Assembly: GCF_003332825.1 (NCBI RefSeq)
Contig: NZ_QIRF01000021.1
Coordinates: 1-64,000, forward strand
Direction: 5' to 3'
Origin: Dyella sp. C9
Lineage (GTDB): Bacteria > Pseudomonadota > Gammaproteobacteria > Xanthomonadales > Rhodanobacteraceae
DNA length: 64,000 bases
Positions within the stretch are counted from its first letter, which is position 1; each line of letters begins with the position of its first letter. Shown here piece after piece: positions 18,070 through 24,616 of this stretch. The notes beneath the pieces were generated by a model that saw only the letters and a program-made list of their open reading frames with translations, made no database searches and was not told where the DNA came from. A program made the position numbers and the translations under genes.

Positions 18070-18927
18070 TTACTTCTTGAGGCGGAACGCCTGCTCCAGC
18101 ATGGCCTGGTCGAAGCCATGGCCAACCTGGCCTTCCTCGGCGTAGCGATAGAGCGCGGCTGCATAGATACCCTGCAGCGAAGCCTGCACCAGGCCGAGCA
18201 GGGTGAGCCCGATCGCGACCGTGGCGAAGGCCACCACCACCGCGGCGATCGACTGCAGCGCGAACGCGCCCATGATCAGGCCGGCGGACACCAGCACCGC
18301 CAGCACGAACAGCAGCCCGAACACCACGCCAATGCCGGCGTTGCCGATGAGGTTCTCGCCCCAGGTACGCTTGAGCAGTTCAACGCTGCGCTTCACCGCA
18401 TCGACCGGCCCCACCTCCTGGCTGGCCAGCACCGGCACCACCAGGAAGGTGGCCACCGTCCAGGCCAGCCCCAGGAAGCCGGCCACCAGGCGACCGAGCA
18501 GTCCCAGCCGCTCCTGCAGCGCGCGCAACACCAGGCCCACGGTGGCCGCGATGAGCGCATAACCGAAGATGCTCACCACCCGCTGGCGGGCCAGCGCGAA
18601 GCCGTCGGCGAAGCTGGTCGGCTCGCCGCGCAGACGGGACAGTGCCGCGCCGGCCAGGGCAGTGTTGAAAAAGATGATCACGAAATACTGGGTCAGGTAG
18701 AACAGGAACAACGCCACGTAGGCACCGGTCGAAAGCGCGCGATGGTGCGTGCCCGCCTCCGGCGCCGCGGCGGCGAATGCCGCCCCGATGGGAATGAGGA
18801 AACTCGCCGCCACCAGCAGGCAGCAGATGCTGGACGCCAGCGGGAACATCAACAGCGACTTGTCCGAGCGCAACACCGCCGCGCTGGCCTTCATCAGGCT
18901 CCAGCTACGGGAAAAGCGACCTGCCAT
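18070..18927 (-). CDS. DUF6159-type multi-pass membrane protein
   Basis: Predicted 285 aa with about six hydrophobic segments and the opening MAGRFSRSWSLMKASAAVLR that I associate with DUF6159 proteins. The function is unknown; the repeated Gly/Ala-rich helices and the internal QEVGPVDAVKRSVELLKRTWGEN loop are typical. The start is set by a full AAGGAGG on the minus strand (18934-18940) 6 bases before ATG 18927; the TTG two codons upstream is inside that spacing. Convergent with the pteridine reductase and downstream of folK beyond a perfect palindrome. Confidence 0.75.
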   Translation of the reverse strand: MAGRFSRSWSLMKASAAVLRSDKSLLMFPLASSICCLLVAASFLIPIGAAFAAAAPEAGTHHRALSTGAYVALFLFYLTQYFVIIFFNTALAGAALSRLRGEPTSFADGFALARQRVVSIFGYALIAATVGLVLRALQERLGLLGRLVAGFLGLAWTVATFLVVPVLASQEVGPVDAVKRSVELLKRTWGENLIGNAGIGVVFGLLFVLAVLVSAGLIMGAFALQSIAAVVVAFATVAIGLTLLGLVQASLQGIYAAALYRYAEEGQVGHGFDQAMLEQAFRLKK

Positions 18928-18981
18928 GGGCAACCTCCTTGTGACGAAAATCCATATCTAGCACCGCCGCCATTCCTGCGA

Positions 18982-19017
18982 CAGTGCACCGTCGCCCGCG
19001 CGGGCGACGGTGCACTG
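18982..19017. repeat. Perfect 36-bp palindrome
   Basis: Positions 18982-18999 are the exact reverse complement of 19000-19017 with no loop bases. It sits 8 bases past the folK stop codon and upstream of the DUF6159 gene. As RNA it forms a very strong GC-rich hairpin without a U-tract. It is not the GTAG-type REP seen elsewhere in the window. Confidence 0.85.
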
Positions 19018-19025
19018 CGTACTGG

Positions 19026-19508
19026 CTACAGCGGCTCCACTGCCAGCGGCTCGCTCTCCACCGGAAACGCCGACCACAGCTCGCCCATGGTGCGGCCACT
19101 GAGCGGGTGCACCAGGGCCGGCGCGATGTCGGCGATCGGCTTGAGCACGAAGGCGTGGCGAAGCTCCTTGCGCGGGATGTCCAGATGTCCATCGCCCTGC
19201 CTCACCAGGTCGCCGTACAGCACGATGTCCACGTCGAGCGTGCGATCGGAGAAGCGTGGCACGTCGCGGCGCCGGCCATGGCGATCTTCCAGCGCGTGCA
19301 GCCAGTCGTTGAGCGCCTCGGGCGACAGCTCGGTATCCAGGCCCACCGCCAGGTTGATGAAATCAGCGCCGTCGAAGCCCACCGACTTGCTGCGATAGGC
19401 CGGCGACACCGACAGCTCGCCAAAGCGCACCGCCAGCTCGTCCAGCGCCGCACGAAGATAGCGGTGCGGCTCCAGGTTGGAGCCCAGGCTCAGGTAGACG
19501 CGCGCCAT
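19026..19508 (-). CDS. folK: HPPK, 6-hydroxymethyl-dihydropterin pyrophosphokinase
   Basis: Predicted 160 aa. Transfers pyrophosphate from ATP to 6-hydroxymethyl-7,8-dihydropterin, the step before dihydropteroate synthase in folate synthesis. It has YLSLGSNL at the N-terminus, the FINLAVGLDT strand, and the HPPK signature DRTLDVDIVLYG (two metal-binding Asp) followed by DIPRKELRHAFVL and PLAD-like PIADIAP. The 5' end overlaps the 3' end of the mechanosensitive channel gene by 19 bases, so the two are translationally linked. Confidence 0.96.
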   Translation of the reverse strand: MARVYLSLGSNLEPHRYLRAALDELAVRFGELSVSPAYRSKSVGFDGADFINLAVGLDTELSPEALNDWLHALEDRHGRRRDVPRFSDRTLDVDIVLYGDLVRQGDGHLDIPRKELRHAFVLKPIADIAPALVHPLSGRTMGELWSAFPVESEPLAVEPL

Positions 19509-20776
19509 GTTGCTTGCTCTTGGGGGGAAGCGGGGGATTGTGCGACGACACGGGACAGCGGTGCCAGCGCCGAGCGTACGTCACCGCCTGATGGCTGCTG
19601 ATAGAGCTGCAGGCCGAACTCCGGCAACAACGCGATCAGGTGATCGAAGATATCGCTCTGAATGCGCTCGTAGGCTGCCCACTGGGTGGTAGCGGTAAAG
19701 CAGTACAACTCCAGCGGCACGCCTTCCGGTCCGCTCTGCAGTTGTCGCACCATGCAGGACATGCCGTGGTGAACGTCCGGATGGCTATCCAGGTAGGCCT
19801 GCACATAGGCGCGGAAGCAACCCAGGTTGGTCATGCGGCGCCGGTTGAATGGATGCTCGGCGTCGGCGCCCTGGGTCTGGTTCCATGCACCAAGCTCCGC
19901 ATGCTTGCCGGCAAGGTAGTCGCGCAACAGGCGAAAGCGCTGCAGGTGCGCCAGCTCCTGTTCGTTGAGGAAGTGCACCGTGCCCGCATCGATGTTCAAG
20001 GCGCGCTTGATGCGGCGCCCACCCGCCTCGGTCATGCCGCGCCAGTTCTGGTAGCTCTCGGAGATCAATTTCCAGGTGGGCACGGTGACGATGGTCTGGT
20101 CGAAGTTGCGCACCTTCACCGTGTGCAGGCTGATGTCGATCACGTCGCCGTCGGCACCGGCCGAAGGCATGGTGATCCAGTCGCCCACCCGCAGCATGTC
20201 GTTGGAAGACAGCTGCACGCCCGCGACGAAGCCAAGAATGGTGTCCTTGAAGATCAGCATCAGCACGGCCGACATCGCGCCCAGGCCCGACAGCATCCAG
20301 CCCACGCTGCGCCCGGTGAAGCCGACGATGATCACCAGGGTGACCGCAATGAACAGGGCGATCTTGACCAGCTGCACCAGCGCCTTGATCGAGCGCTGGT
20401 TGCCGTGGGGCGCCTGCCGGTAGAGCGATTCCAGCGCGGACAGCGCGCTGCTGGCCGCCAGCGCGACGAACACGATCATCAGCGCCTGCGCGACGTTGGC
20501 GATCATCACCTGCAGGGTGGTCGGCAGGCCGGGCACCAGCGCAATGCCGAACTGAATCACCATGGTGGGCAGCATGCGCGCCAGCCACTTGAAGGTGCCC
20601 TGCTCCAGCAGCGCATCGTCCCAGCGCCAGGTGGTGCGGCGCGTGATGGCGCGCACCACCGGCAACAGCGCGAAGCGCGCGAGCGCCCCCGCCAGCAAGG
20701 CGATCAGCAACAACGCGACGGCAGCGGCCACGCTGTGCGTCCACGGGTGATTCCACAGGTCATGCCACGATTGCAT
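19490..20776 (-). CDS. MscS-family (YbdG-like) mechanosensitive channel
   Basis: Predicted 428-aa inner-membrane channel. Five or so membrane helices occupy the N-terminal half, including a pore-lining helix region (GRSVGWMLSGLGAMSAVLML), then the MscS beta domain signature (LGFVAGVQLSSNDMLRVGDWI, ISLHTVKVRNFDQTIVTVPTW). The length, the extra C-terminal domain with a substantial insertion (about 265-330) and the WRGMTEAGGRRIKR segment suggest the YbdG/MscM type. ATG 20776 is preferred over the upstream frame start. It lies between folB and folK, so an osmotic-stress channel is embedded in a folate operon. Confidence 0.9.
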   Translation of the reverse strand: MQSWHDLWNHPWTHSVAAAVALLLIALLAGALARFALLPVVRAITRRTTWRWDDALLEQGTFKWLARMLPTMVIQFGIALVPGLPTTLQVMIANVAQALMIVFVALAASSALSALESLYRQAPHGNQRSIKALVQLVKIALFIAVTLVIIVGFTGRSVGWMLSGLGAMSAVLMLIFKDTILGFVAGVQLSSNDMLRVGDWITMPSAGADGDVIDISLHTVKVRNFDQTIVTVPTWKLISESYQNWRGMTEAGGRRIKRALNIDAGTVHFLNEQELAHLQRFRLLRDYLAGKHAELGAWNQTQGADAEHPFNRRRMTNLGCFRAYVQAYLDSHPDVHHGMSCMVRQLQSGPEGVPLELYCFTATTQWAAYERIQSDIFDHLIALLPEFGLQLYQQPSGGDVRSALAPLSRVVAQSPASPQEQATWRAST

Positions 20777-20893
20777 GCAAGGGCTCTCCTCGTCGGCGAT
20801 CGATCCGCACGACTGGACTCGCAAGCGGATCGGTCAGCTTCCCTGCGGCGCAGCCTGCCCGCCGGGCCAGGCCACGCCGGCGAATGGCATTGC

Positions 20894-21253
20894 TCAGCGC
20901 GGCGGCGTGCCGCGCTCGATGCGCACGCCCACGGCCTTGGCGCCACGCACGGCACCGGGCTTGGACAACTTGAGGCGCACCCACGACACCCCGAATTCCT
21001 CGCGGATGATCGCCGCGCAACGCTCGGCCAGGGTCTCCACCAGGCCGAAGCTGGAGGCGCCGACGTAGTCGATCAGGCGCTTGGAGACGTCCTTGTAGTT
21101 AAGCGTGAGCGCGATGTCGTCGCTGGCGGCGGGCACGGTGTTGTCGAACGCCATCTCGATATCCAGCGACAGGGTCTGGCGCACGCGCCGCTCCCAGTCG
21201 TAGATGCCGATCACGGCATCGATGCGCAGGTCTTCGATGAAAACGATATCCAT
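20894..21253 (-). CDS. folB: Dihydroneopterin aldolase
   Basis: Predicted 119 aa, the usual FolB size. Converts 7,8-dihydroneopterin to 6-hydroxymethyl-dihydropterin and glycolaldehyde, supplying the FolK substrate. It begins MDIVFIEDLRIDAVIGIYDWER, the typical opening with the pterin-site Glu, and ends with LKLSKPGAVRGAKAVGVRIER containing the catalytic Lys. The open frame runs back through a REP pair into tsaD but only this part is FolB-like. 117 bases separate it from the downstream channel gene. Confidence 0.95.
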   Translation of the reverse strand: MDIVFIEDLRIDAVIGIYDWERRVRQTLSLDIEMAFDNTVPAASDDIALTLNYKDVSKRLIDYVGASSFGLVETLAERCAAIIREEFGVSWVRLKLSKPGAVRGAKAVGVRIERGTPPR

Positions 21254-21275
21254 GGCGATAGGGTAGCGGGCCAGC

Positions 21276-21353
21276 TGTAGGAGCGCACCCTGTGCGCGAT
21301 CGCGGAGCGGTAACACCGTGACTCCGCGATCGCGCACAGGGTGCGCTCCTGCA
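21276..21353. repeat. Inverted pair of GTAG-type REP elements
   Basis: Arm 21276-21307 begins TGTAGGAGCGCACCC, and arm 21322-21353 is its reverse complement with one mismatch (T versus C at the GTAG/GCAG head). Each arm itself can fold (GCGCAC..GTGCGC). They flank a 14-base loop. This is the form of bacterial REP doublets moved by RAYT transposases; related copies lie at 46878-47005. It fills the gap between folB and tsaD. Confidence 0.85.
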
Positions 21354-21366
21354 GGAACAGCCTGGG

Positions 21367-22434
21367 TCACATCGCGGGCGGCAGGGTTTCCAGGTCCCAG
21401 CGCGGGAACACCTGCACCGATTCGTCCTGGTGCTGGCCATGCGCGAGGCGGATCGCGCCGGCCAGCGCGATCATCGCGCCGTTGTCGGTGCAGAACGCCA
21501 GGCGCGGGAAATATGCCTTGAACCCGTCCTTCTCGCCGGCGGCGGCCAGTTCGGCACGCAGGCGCTTGTTGGCGCCCACGCCACCGGCGATCACCAGGCG
21601 CTTCGCGCCACTGGCCTGCAGCGCGCGGCGGCACTTGATGATCATGGTGTCGACGATCGCCTCCTCGAAGGCGCGGGCGATGTCGGCGCGGGTCTGCTCG
21701 CTCTGATCCGACTGCTGCCAGGCCAGCAACACCTGGGTCTTGAGGCCCGAGAAACTGAAATCCAGGCCCGGCCGATCGGTCATAGGGCGGGAGAAGCGGA
21801 ACACGCCCGGACGCCCCTGCTCGGCCAGCTTGGCCAGCGCGGGGCCGCCGGGGTACGGCAGGCCCATCAGCTTGGCGGTCTTGTCGAAGGCCTCGCCGGC
21901 GGCGTCGTCCAGGGTGTCGCCCAGGATGCGGTACTCACCGATGCCCTTCACCTCGACCAGCATGGAATGCCCGCCGGATACCAGCAGCGCCACGAACGGC
22001 GGCTTGGGCGGGTCTTCTTCCAGCAACGGGGCCAGCAGGTGGCCTTCCATGTGGTGCACGCCAATGGCGGGCACGCCCAGCGCCCAGGCCATGGCTCGGG
22101 CCGCCGAGGCGCCCACCAGCAGGGCGCCGACCAGGCCAGGGCCCGCGGTGTACGCTACGCCGCCCAGGTCCGCCGGGGTCAGGCCGGCCTGGGCCAGCGC
22201 CTCGCGCACCAGCGGCAGCAGTTTGCGCACATGGTCGCGGCTGGCCAGCTCCGGCACCACGCCGCCGTAGTCGGCGTGCAGCTTGATCTGGCTGTAGAGA
22301 GTGTGTGAAAGCAGGCCGCTACCGGGCGCCTCCGGTTCCCAGCGCAGCAGGGCCACGCCGGTCTCGTCACAGGAGGTTTCGATGCCCAATACGGGCTTGC
22401 CAACCTGGGGCTTTGAAAATGCTGTCGTTTCCAC
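21367..22434 (-). CDS. tsaD: tRNA N6-adenosine threonylcarbamoyltransferase
   Basis: Predicted 355 aa. The catalytic subunit that attaches threonylcarbamoyl to A37 of ANN-decoding tRNAs, working with TsaB, TsaC and TsaE (not in this window). It has VLGIETSCDETGVAL at the N-terminus, metal-binding HHMEGH, LLVSGGHSMLV and VIAGGVGANKRLR. The first available start is GTG 22434, adding about 16 residues before the family's usual VLGIETS; this start codon sits between the -35 and -10 of the divergent rpsU promoter, so it may not be the true start. TTG codons further in are alternatives. Confidence 0.94.
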   Translation of the reverse strand: METTAFSKPQVGKPVLGIETSCDETGVALLRWEPEAPGSGLLSHTLYSQIKLHADYGGVVPELASRDHVRKLLPLVREALAQAGLTPADLGGVAYTAGPGLVGALLVGASAARAMAWALGVPAIGVHHMEGHLLAPLLEEDPPKPPFVALLVSGGHSMLVEVKGIGEYRILGDTLDDAAGEAFDKTAKLMGLPYPGGPALAKLAEQGRPGVFRFSRPMTDRPGLDFSFSGLKTQVLLAWQQSDQSEQTRADIARAFEEAIVDTMIIKCRRALQASGAKRLVIAGGVGANKRLRAELAAAGEKDGFKAYFPRLAFCTDNGAMIALAGAIRLAHGQHQDESVQVFPRWDLETLPPAM

Positions 22435-22442
22435 GCTATACT
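22413..22442 (+). promoter_or_regulatory. rpsU promoter overlapping the tsaD 5' end
   Basis: TTGAAA (22413-22418) and TATACT (22437-22442) are spaced by 18 bases; matches are 4/6 and 4/6 with the key T/A bases present. The predicted transcript starts near 22449, about 55 nt before rpsU. It lies across the annotated GTG start of tsaD. Confidence 0.65.
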
Positions 22443-22503
22443 TCGCGGCTCACCGTATTCAAACGGCCCGTCAAGGCGGGTCAGTCTACCACTTGGAGTT
22501 TCC

Positions 22504-22719
22504 ATGCCCAGCGTAAAAGTCCGCGAGAACGAGCCGTTCGAGCTTGCCCTCCGTCGCTTCAAGCGCACCTGCGAAAAGGCCGGTATCCTGGCCGAGACCC
22601 GCAAGCGCGAGTTCTACGAGAAGCCGACCCAGGAGCGTAAGCGCAAGCGCGCTGCCGCCGTGAAGCGTCACCTGCGCCGCCTCTCGCGCGACACCTCGCG
22701 TCGTACCCGCCTGTACTGA
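22504..22719 (+). CDS. rpsU: 30S ribosomal protein S21
   Basis: 71 aa, the exact length expected. Small basic protein of the 30S platform that helps initiation. MPSVKVRENEPFELALRRFKR is the standard S21 opening, and the C-terminus is strongly Arg/Lys-rich (RKRKRAAAVKRHLRR). GGAG lies 5 bases upstream of the ATG. It begins the rpsU-yqeY-(...)-dnaG block, the counterpart of the macromolecular synthesis operon. Confidence 0.98.
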   Translation: MPSVKVRENEPFELALRRFKRTCEKAGILAETRKREFYEKPTQERKRKRAAAVKRHLRRLSRDTSRRTRLY

Positions 22720-22725
22720 GCCCTT

Positions 22726-22744
22726 CCGTCCGCACTGCGGACGG
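22726..22744 (+). other. Short hairpin just after rpsU
   Basis: CCGTCCGC (22726-22733) pairs with GCGGACGG (22737-22744), 6 bases past the rpsU stop. No T-tract. It may protect the rpsU mRNA end. Confidence 0.5.
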
Positions 22745-22832
22745 CCCGAGGCTCCGGCGCCCTGTGCGCCGCACCAGGTAGCTTGGCAGCTGGCGCGTCC
22801 ATCCGCTGCCGCTGACTTAGTAGACCTACACT

Positions 22833-22863
22833 AGCCGGCGTTGCCCAGCGCAACGCCGGCTTT
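22833..22863 (+). terminator. Intrinsic-type terminator/attenuator between rpsU and yqeY
   Basis: AGCCGGCGTTG (22833-22843) pairs perfectly with 22851-22861 round CCCAGCG, followed by TTTGTGT. The stem ends only about 24 bases before the yqeY start, so it probably reduces read-through from the strong rpsU promoter. Confidence 0.65.
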
Positions 22864-22885
22864 GTGTGCTTCCGAGGAAAGGACC

Positions 22886-23332
22886 ATGACGCTCAAGCAG
22901 CAGCTCACCGAAGACATGAAGACCGCCATGCGTGGCGGCGACAAGCACCGCCTGGGCGTGATCCGCCTGATCCTGGCGGCGGTCAAGCAGCGCGAAGTGG
23001 ACGAGCGCATCGAACTCGACGACGCCCAGACGCTGGCCGTGCTGGAGAAGATGGTCAAGCAGCGCAAGGACTCGATCAGCCAGTACGAGGCCGCCAGCCG
23101 CCAGGACCTGGCCGATGTCGAACGCGCCGAAATGGTGGTGATCGAAGGCTACCTGCCGGCCAAGCTCAGCGAGGAAGAGATCGATGCGCTGATCACTGCC
23201 GCCCTCGCCGAGACCGGCGCCAGCTCGGCGCGCGACATGGGCAAGGTAGTGGCCGCCGTCAAGGAAAAGGCCGCCGGCCGCGCCGACATGGGCGTGGTAT
23301 CGGGCCGCATCAAGGCACGCCTGGCCGGCTGA
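22886..23332 (+). CDS. GatB/YqeY domain protein
   Basis: 148 aa, full length for the family. The YqeY domain resembles the tRNA-binding tail of GatB, but the freestanding protein's role is undefined. Visible landmarks are MTLKQQLTEDMKTAMR, LGVIRLILAAVKQREVD, RKDSISQYEAASRQDLADVERAE and the C-terminal DMGKVVAAVKEKAAGRADMG. GAGGAAAGG lies upstream of ATG 22886. It commonly sits between rpsU and dnaG in proteobacteria (family knowledge). Confidence 0.94.
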   Translation: MTLKQQLTEDMKTAMRGGDKHRLGVIRLILAAVKQREVDERIELDDAQTLAVLEKMVKQRKDSISQYEAASRQDLADVERAEMVVIEGYLPAKLSEEEIDALITAALAETGASSARDMGKVVAAVKEKAAGRADMGVVSGRIKARLAG

Positions 23333-23630
23333 TCACGCCGCCCTCACACGCGGCCACGGCACCGGCACCGGCGCCGGCTCGCACGGGATCGGCGCGGTGT
23401 CACCGCAGGCCCGGTCGTCCCGGCCTGCAAGCTGCGCGCCCCGCACTGTCGGCGCGTCGGCCGCGTCGTGATGAACGCGGGGCAACGCTCCACCGGTGAA
23501 CCTGAAGCCCGGCCGGCCAGGTTGCCGCGACCCTGACTCCTAGGCGTTTCCTTCACGCAAGTGCCGCCGCTCCTTCACGAGCACCCCTTAAAACTCGGGG
23601 CGACTCCATGCAAACGCGAAGGAGCAACAC

Positions 23631-23801
23631 ATGCTCAAGTGGGCCATCATCCTCGCCATCGTCTCGCTGGTCACCGGCTGGATGGGCTTCGGCACCGTGT
23701 CCGGCGTGGCCGCCACCATCGCCAAGGTGCTGTTCGCGATCTTCCTGATCCTGTTCCTGATCGCATTGCTGGCGCTCATCGGCCTGATCCACCTGGCTTA
23801 G
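23631..23801 (+). CDS. DUF1328 small membrane protein
   Basis: 56 aa, two hydrophobic helices and almost no loops: MLKWAIILAIVSLVTGWMGF, then a Gly/Ala turn, then FAIFLILFLIALLALIGL. This matches the YtjA/DUF1328 family of tiny inner-membrane proteins of unknown function, often linked to envelope stress. GAAGGAG sits 7 bases upstream of the ATG. The 298 bases before it (23333-23630) hold no gene I can support and presumably its promoter. Convergent with the GNAT gene, 9 bases between stops. Confidence 0.88.
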   Translation: MLKWAIILAIVSLVTGWMGFGTVSGVAATIAKVLFAIFLILFLIALLALIGLIHLA

Positions 23802-23810
23802 GACGATCGC

Positions 23811-24467
23811 TCAATCGAGCAGGCGCTCCATGCGGCGGTGGTCCGGCACGCGCAGCCCGCCGCGAAACAGATGCGAGCGGCGCTCGCCGACCACCGCAAA
23901 GCCGCAACGCCGGTACAAGGCCTCCGCGCGGGGGTTGCTGGCCGCCACGTCCAGCGTGACGCGTCGGCCGCCAACGCCACGGGCCAAGCCGACCAGCTGG
24001 TCGATCAGGGCGCGGCCTACGCCTTGTCCGCGCAGTTCCGGCGACACGGCAAGATGCGCGAGATAGAGCATGTCGCCCTCGGGCGGCCGGATCACCGACT
24101 CCACCCGCAGCCCGCGCACGATCACCCCCAGTGCGCGACGGATGCCGTAGTGCCTCAGGATCTGCCGCGCCGCCGCCAGCGTGAACGCCCATTTGCGATC
24201 GGCGCCGTAACCCGCGCCCACCGCCACCACCTGGTCGTCGGCCACGCCTACCCAGTGGTTGCGCCAGCCGAATTCGCCGCCGCCATCGACGAAACAGCGA
24301 TGCAGGAAATCCAGCGCCTCGTCGCCATCGCGGGTCGCGAACACATAATCGAACGCCACCGGTCCCGAGCTGTAGATCAGCGGCACGGCGGTCTCTGCGT
24401 CGTCGGCGCAAGCCGGCCGGAACCGGACCTGCGCACCAGGCCTGGCCATATCCACGATATTCCCCAT
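23811..24467 (-). CDS. GNAT-family N-acetyltransferase
   Basis: Predicted 218-aa acyl-CoA-dependent acetyltransferase. The GNAT core is in the C-terminal half: LYLAHLAVSPELRGQGVGRALIDQL (motif A, R/QxxGxG/A acetyl-CoA loop), then ASNPRAEALYRRCGFAVVGE (motif B). The N-terminal 90 residues are variable. The substrate is unknown. ATG 24467 (MGNIVDMAR) with a GGAAAG site is chosen over the upstream in-frame start. It lies on the opposite strand inside the rpsU-dnaG block, interrupting it. Confidence 0.88.
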   Translation of the reverse strand: MGNIVDMARPGAQVRFRPACADDAETAVPLIYSSGPVAFDYVFATRDGDEALDFLHRCFVDGGGEFGWRNHWVGVADDQVVAVGAGYGADRKWAFTLAAARQILRHYGIRRALGVIVRGLRVESVIRPPEGDMLYLAHLAVSPELRGQGVGRALIDQLVGLARGVGGRRVTLDVAASNPRAEALYRRCGFAVVGERRSHLFRGGLRVPDHRRMERLLD

Positions 24468-24601
24468 GTCTTTCCATCCCGGGCCTGATGGCCCGCCCCT
24501 GGCGTCCAGCATAGGACATGGATGGTGTCCGCGCAGTGGCAGAACCGAACGCGACCGGGGGTCGAAGCGGCCAGGCGCCTCCGGTCGGGCGTCACACCCT
24601 C

Positions 24602-24607
24602 TACACT
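24602..24607 (+). promoter_or_regulatory. Candidate -10 box immediately before dnaG
   Basis: TACACT ends 9 bases before the dnaG ATG (24617), which would place the transcription start 2-3 bases from the start codon. There is no good -35. If used, dnaG mRNA would be nearly leaderless. Confidence 0.35.
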
Positions 24608-24616
24608 AATGGGGCT

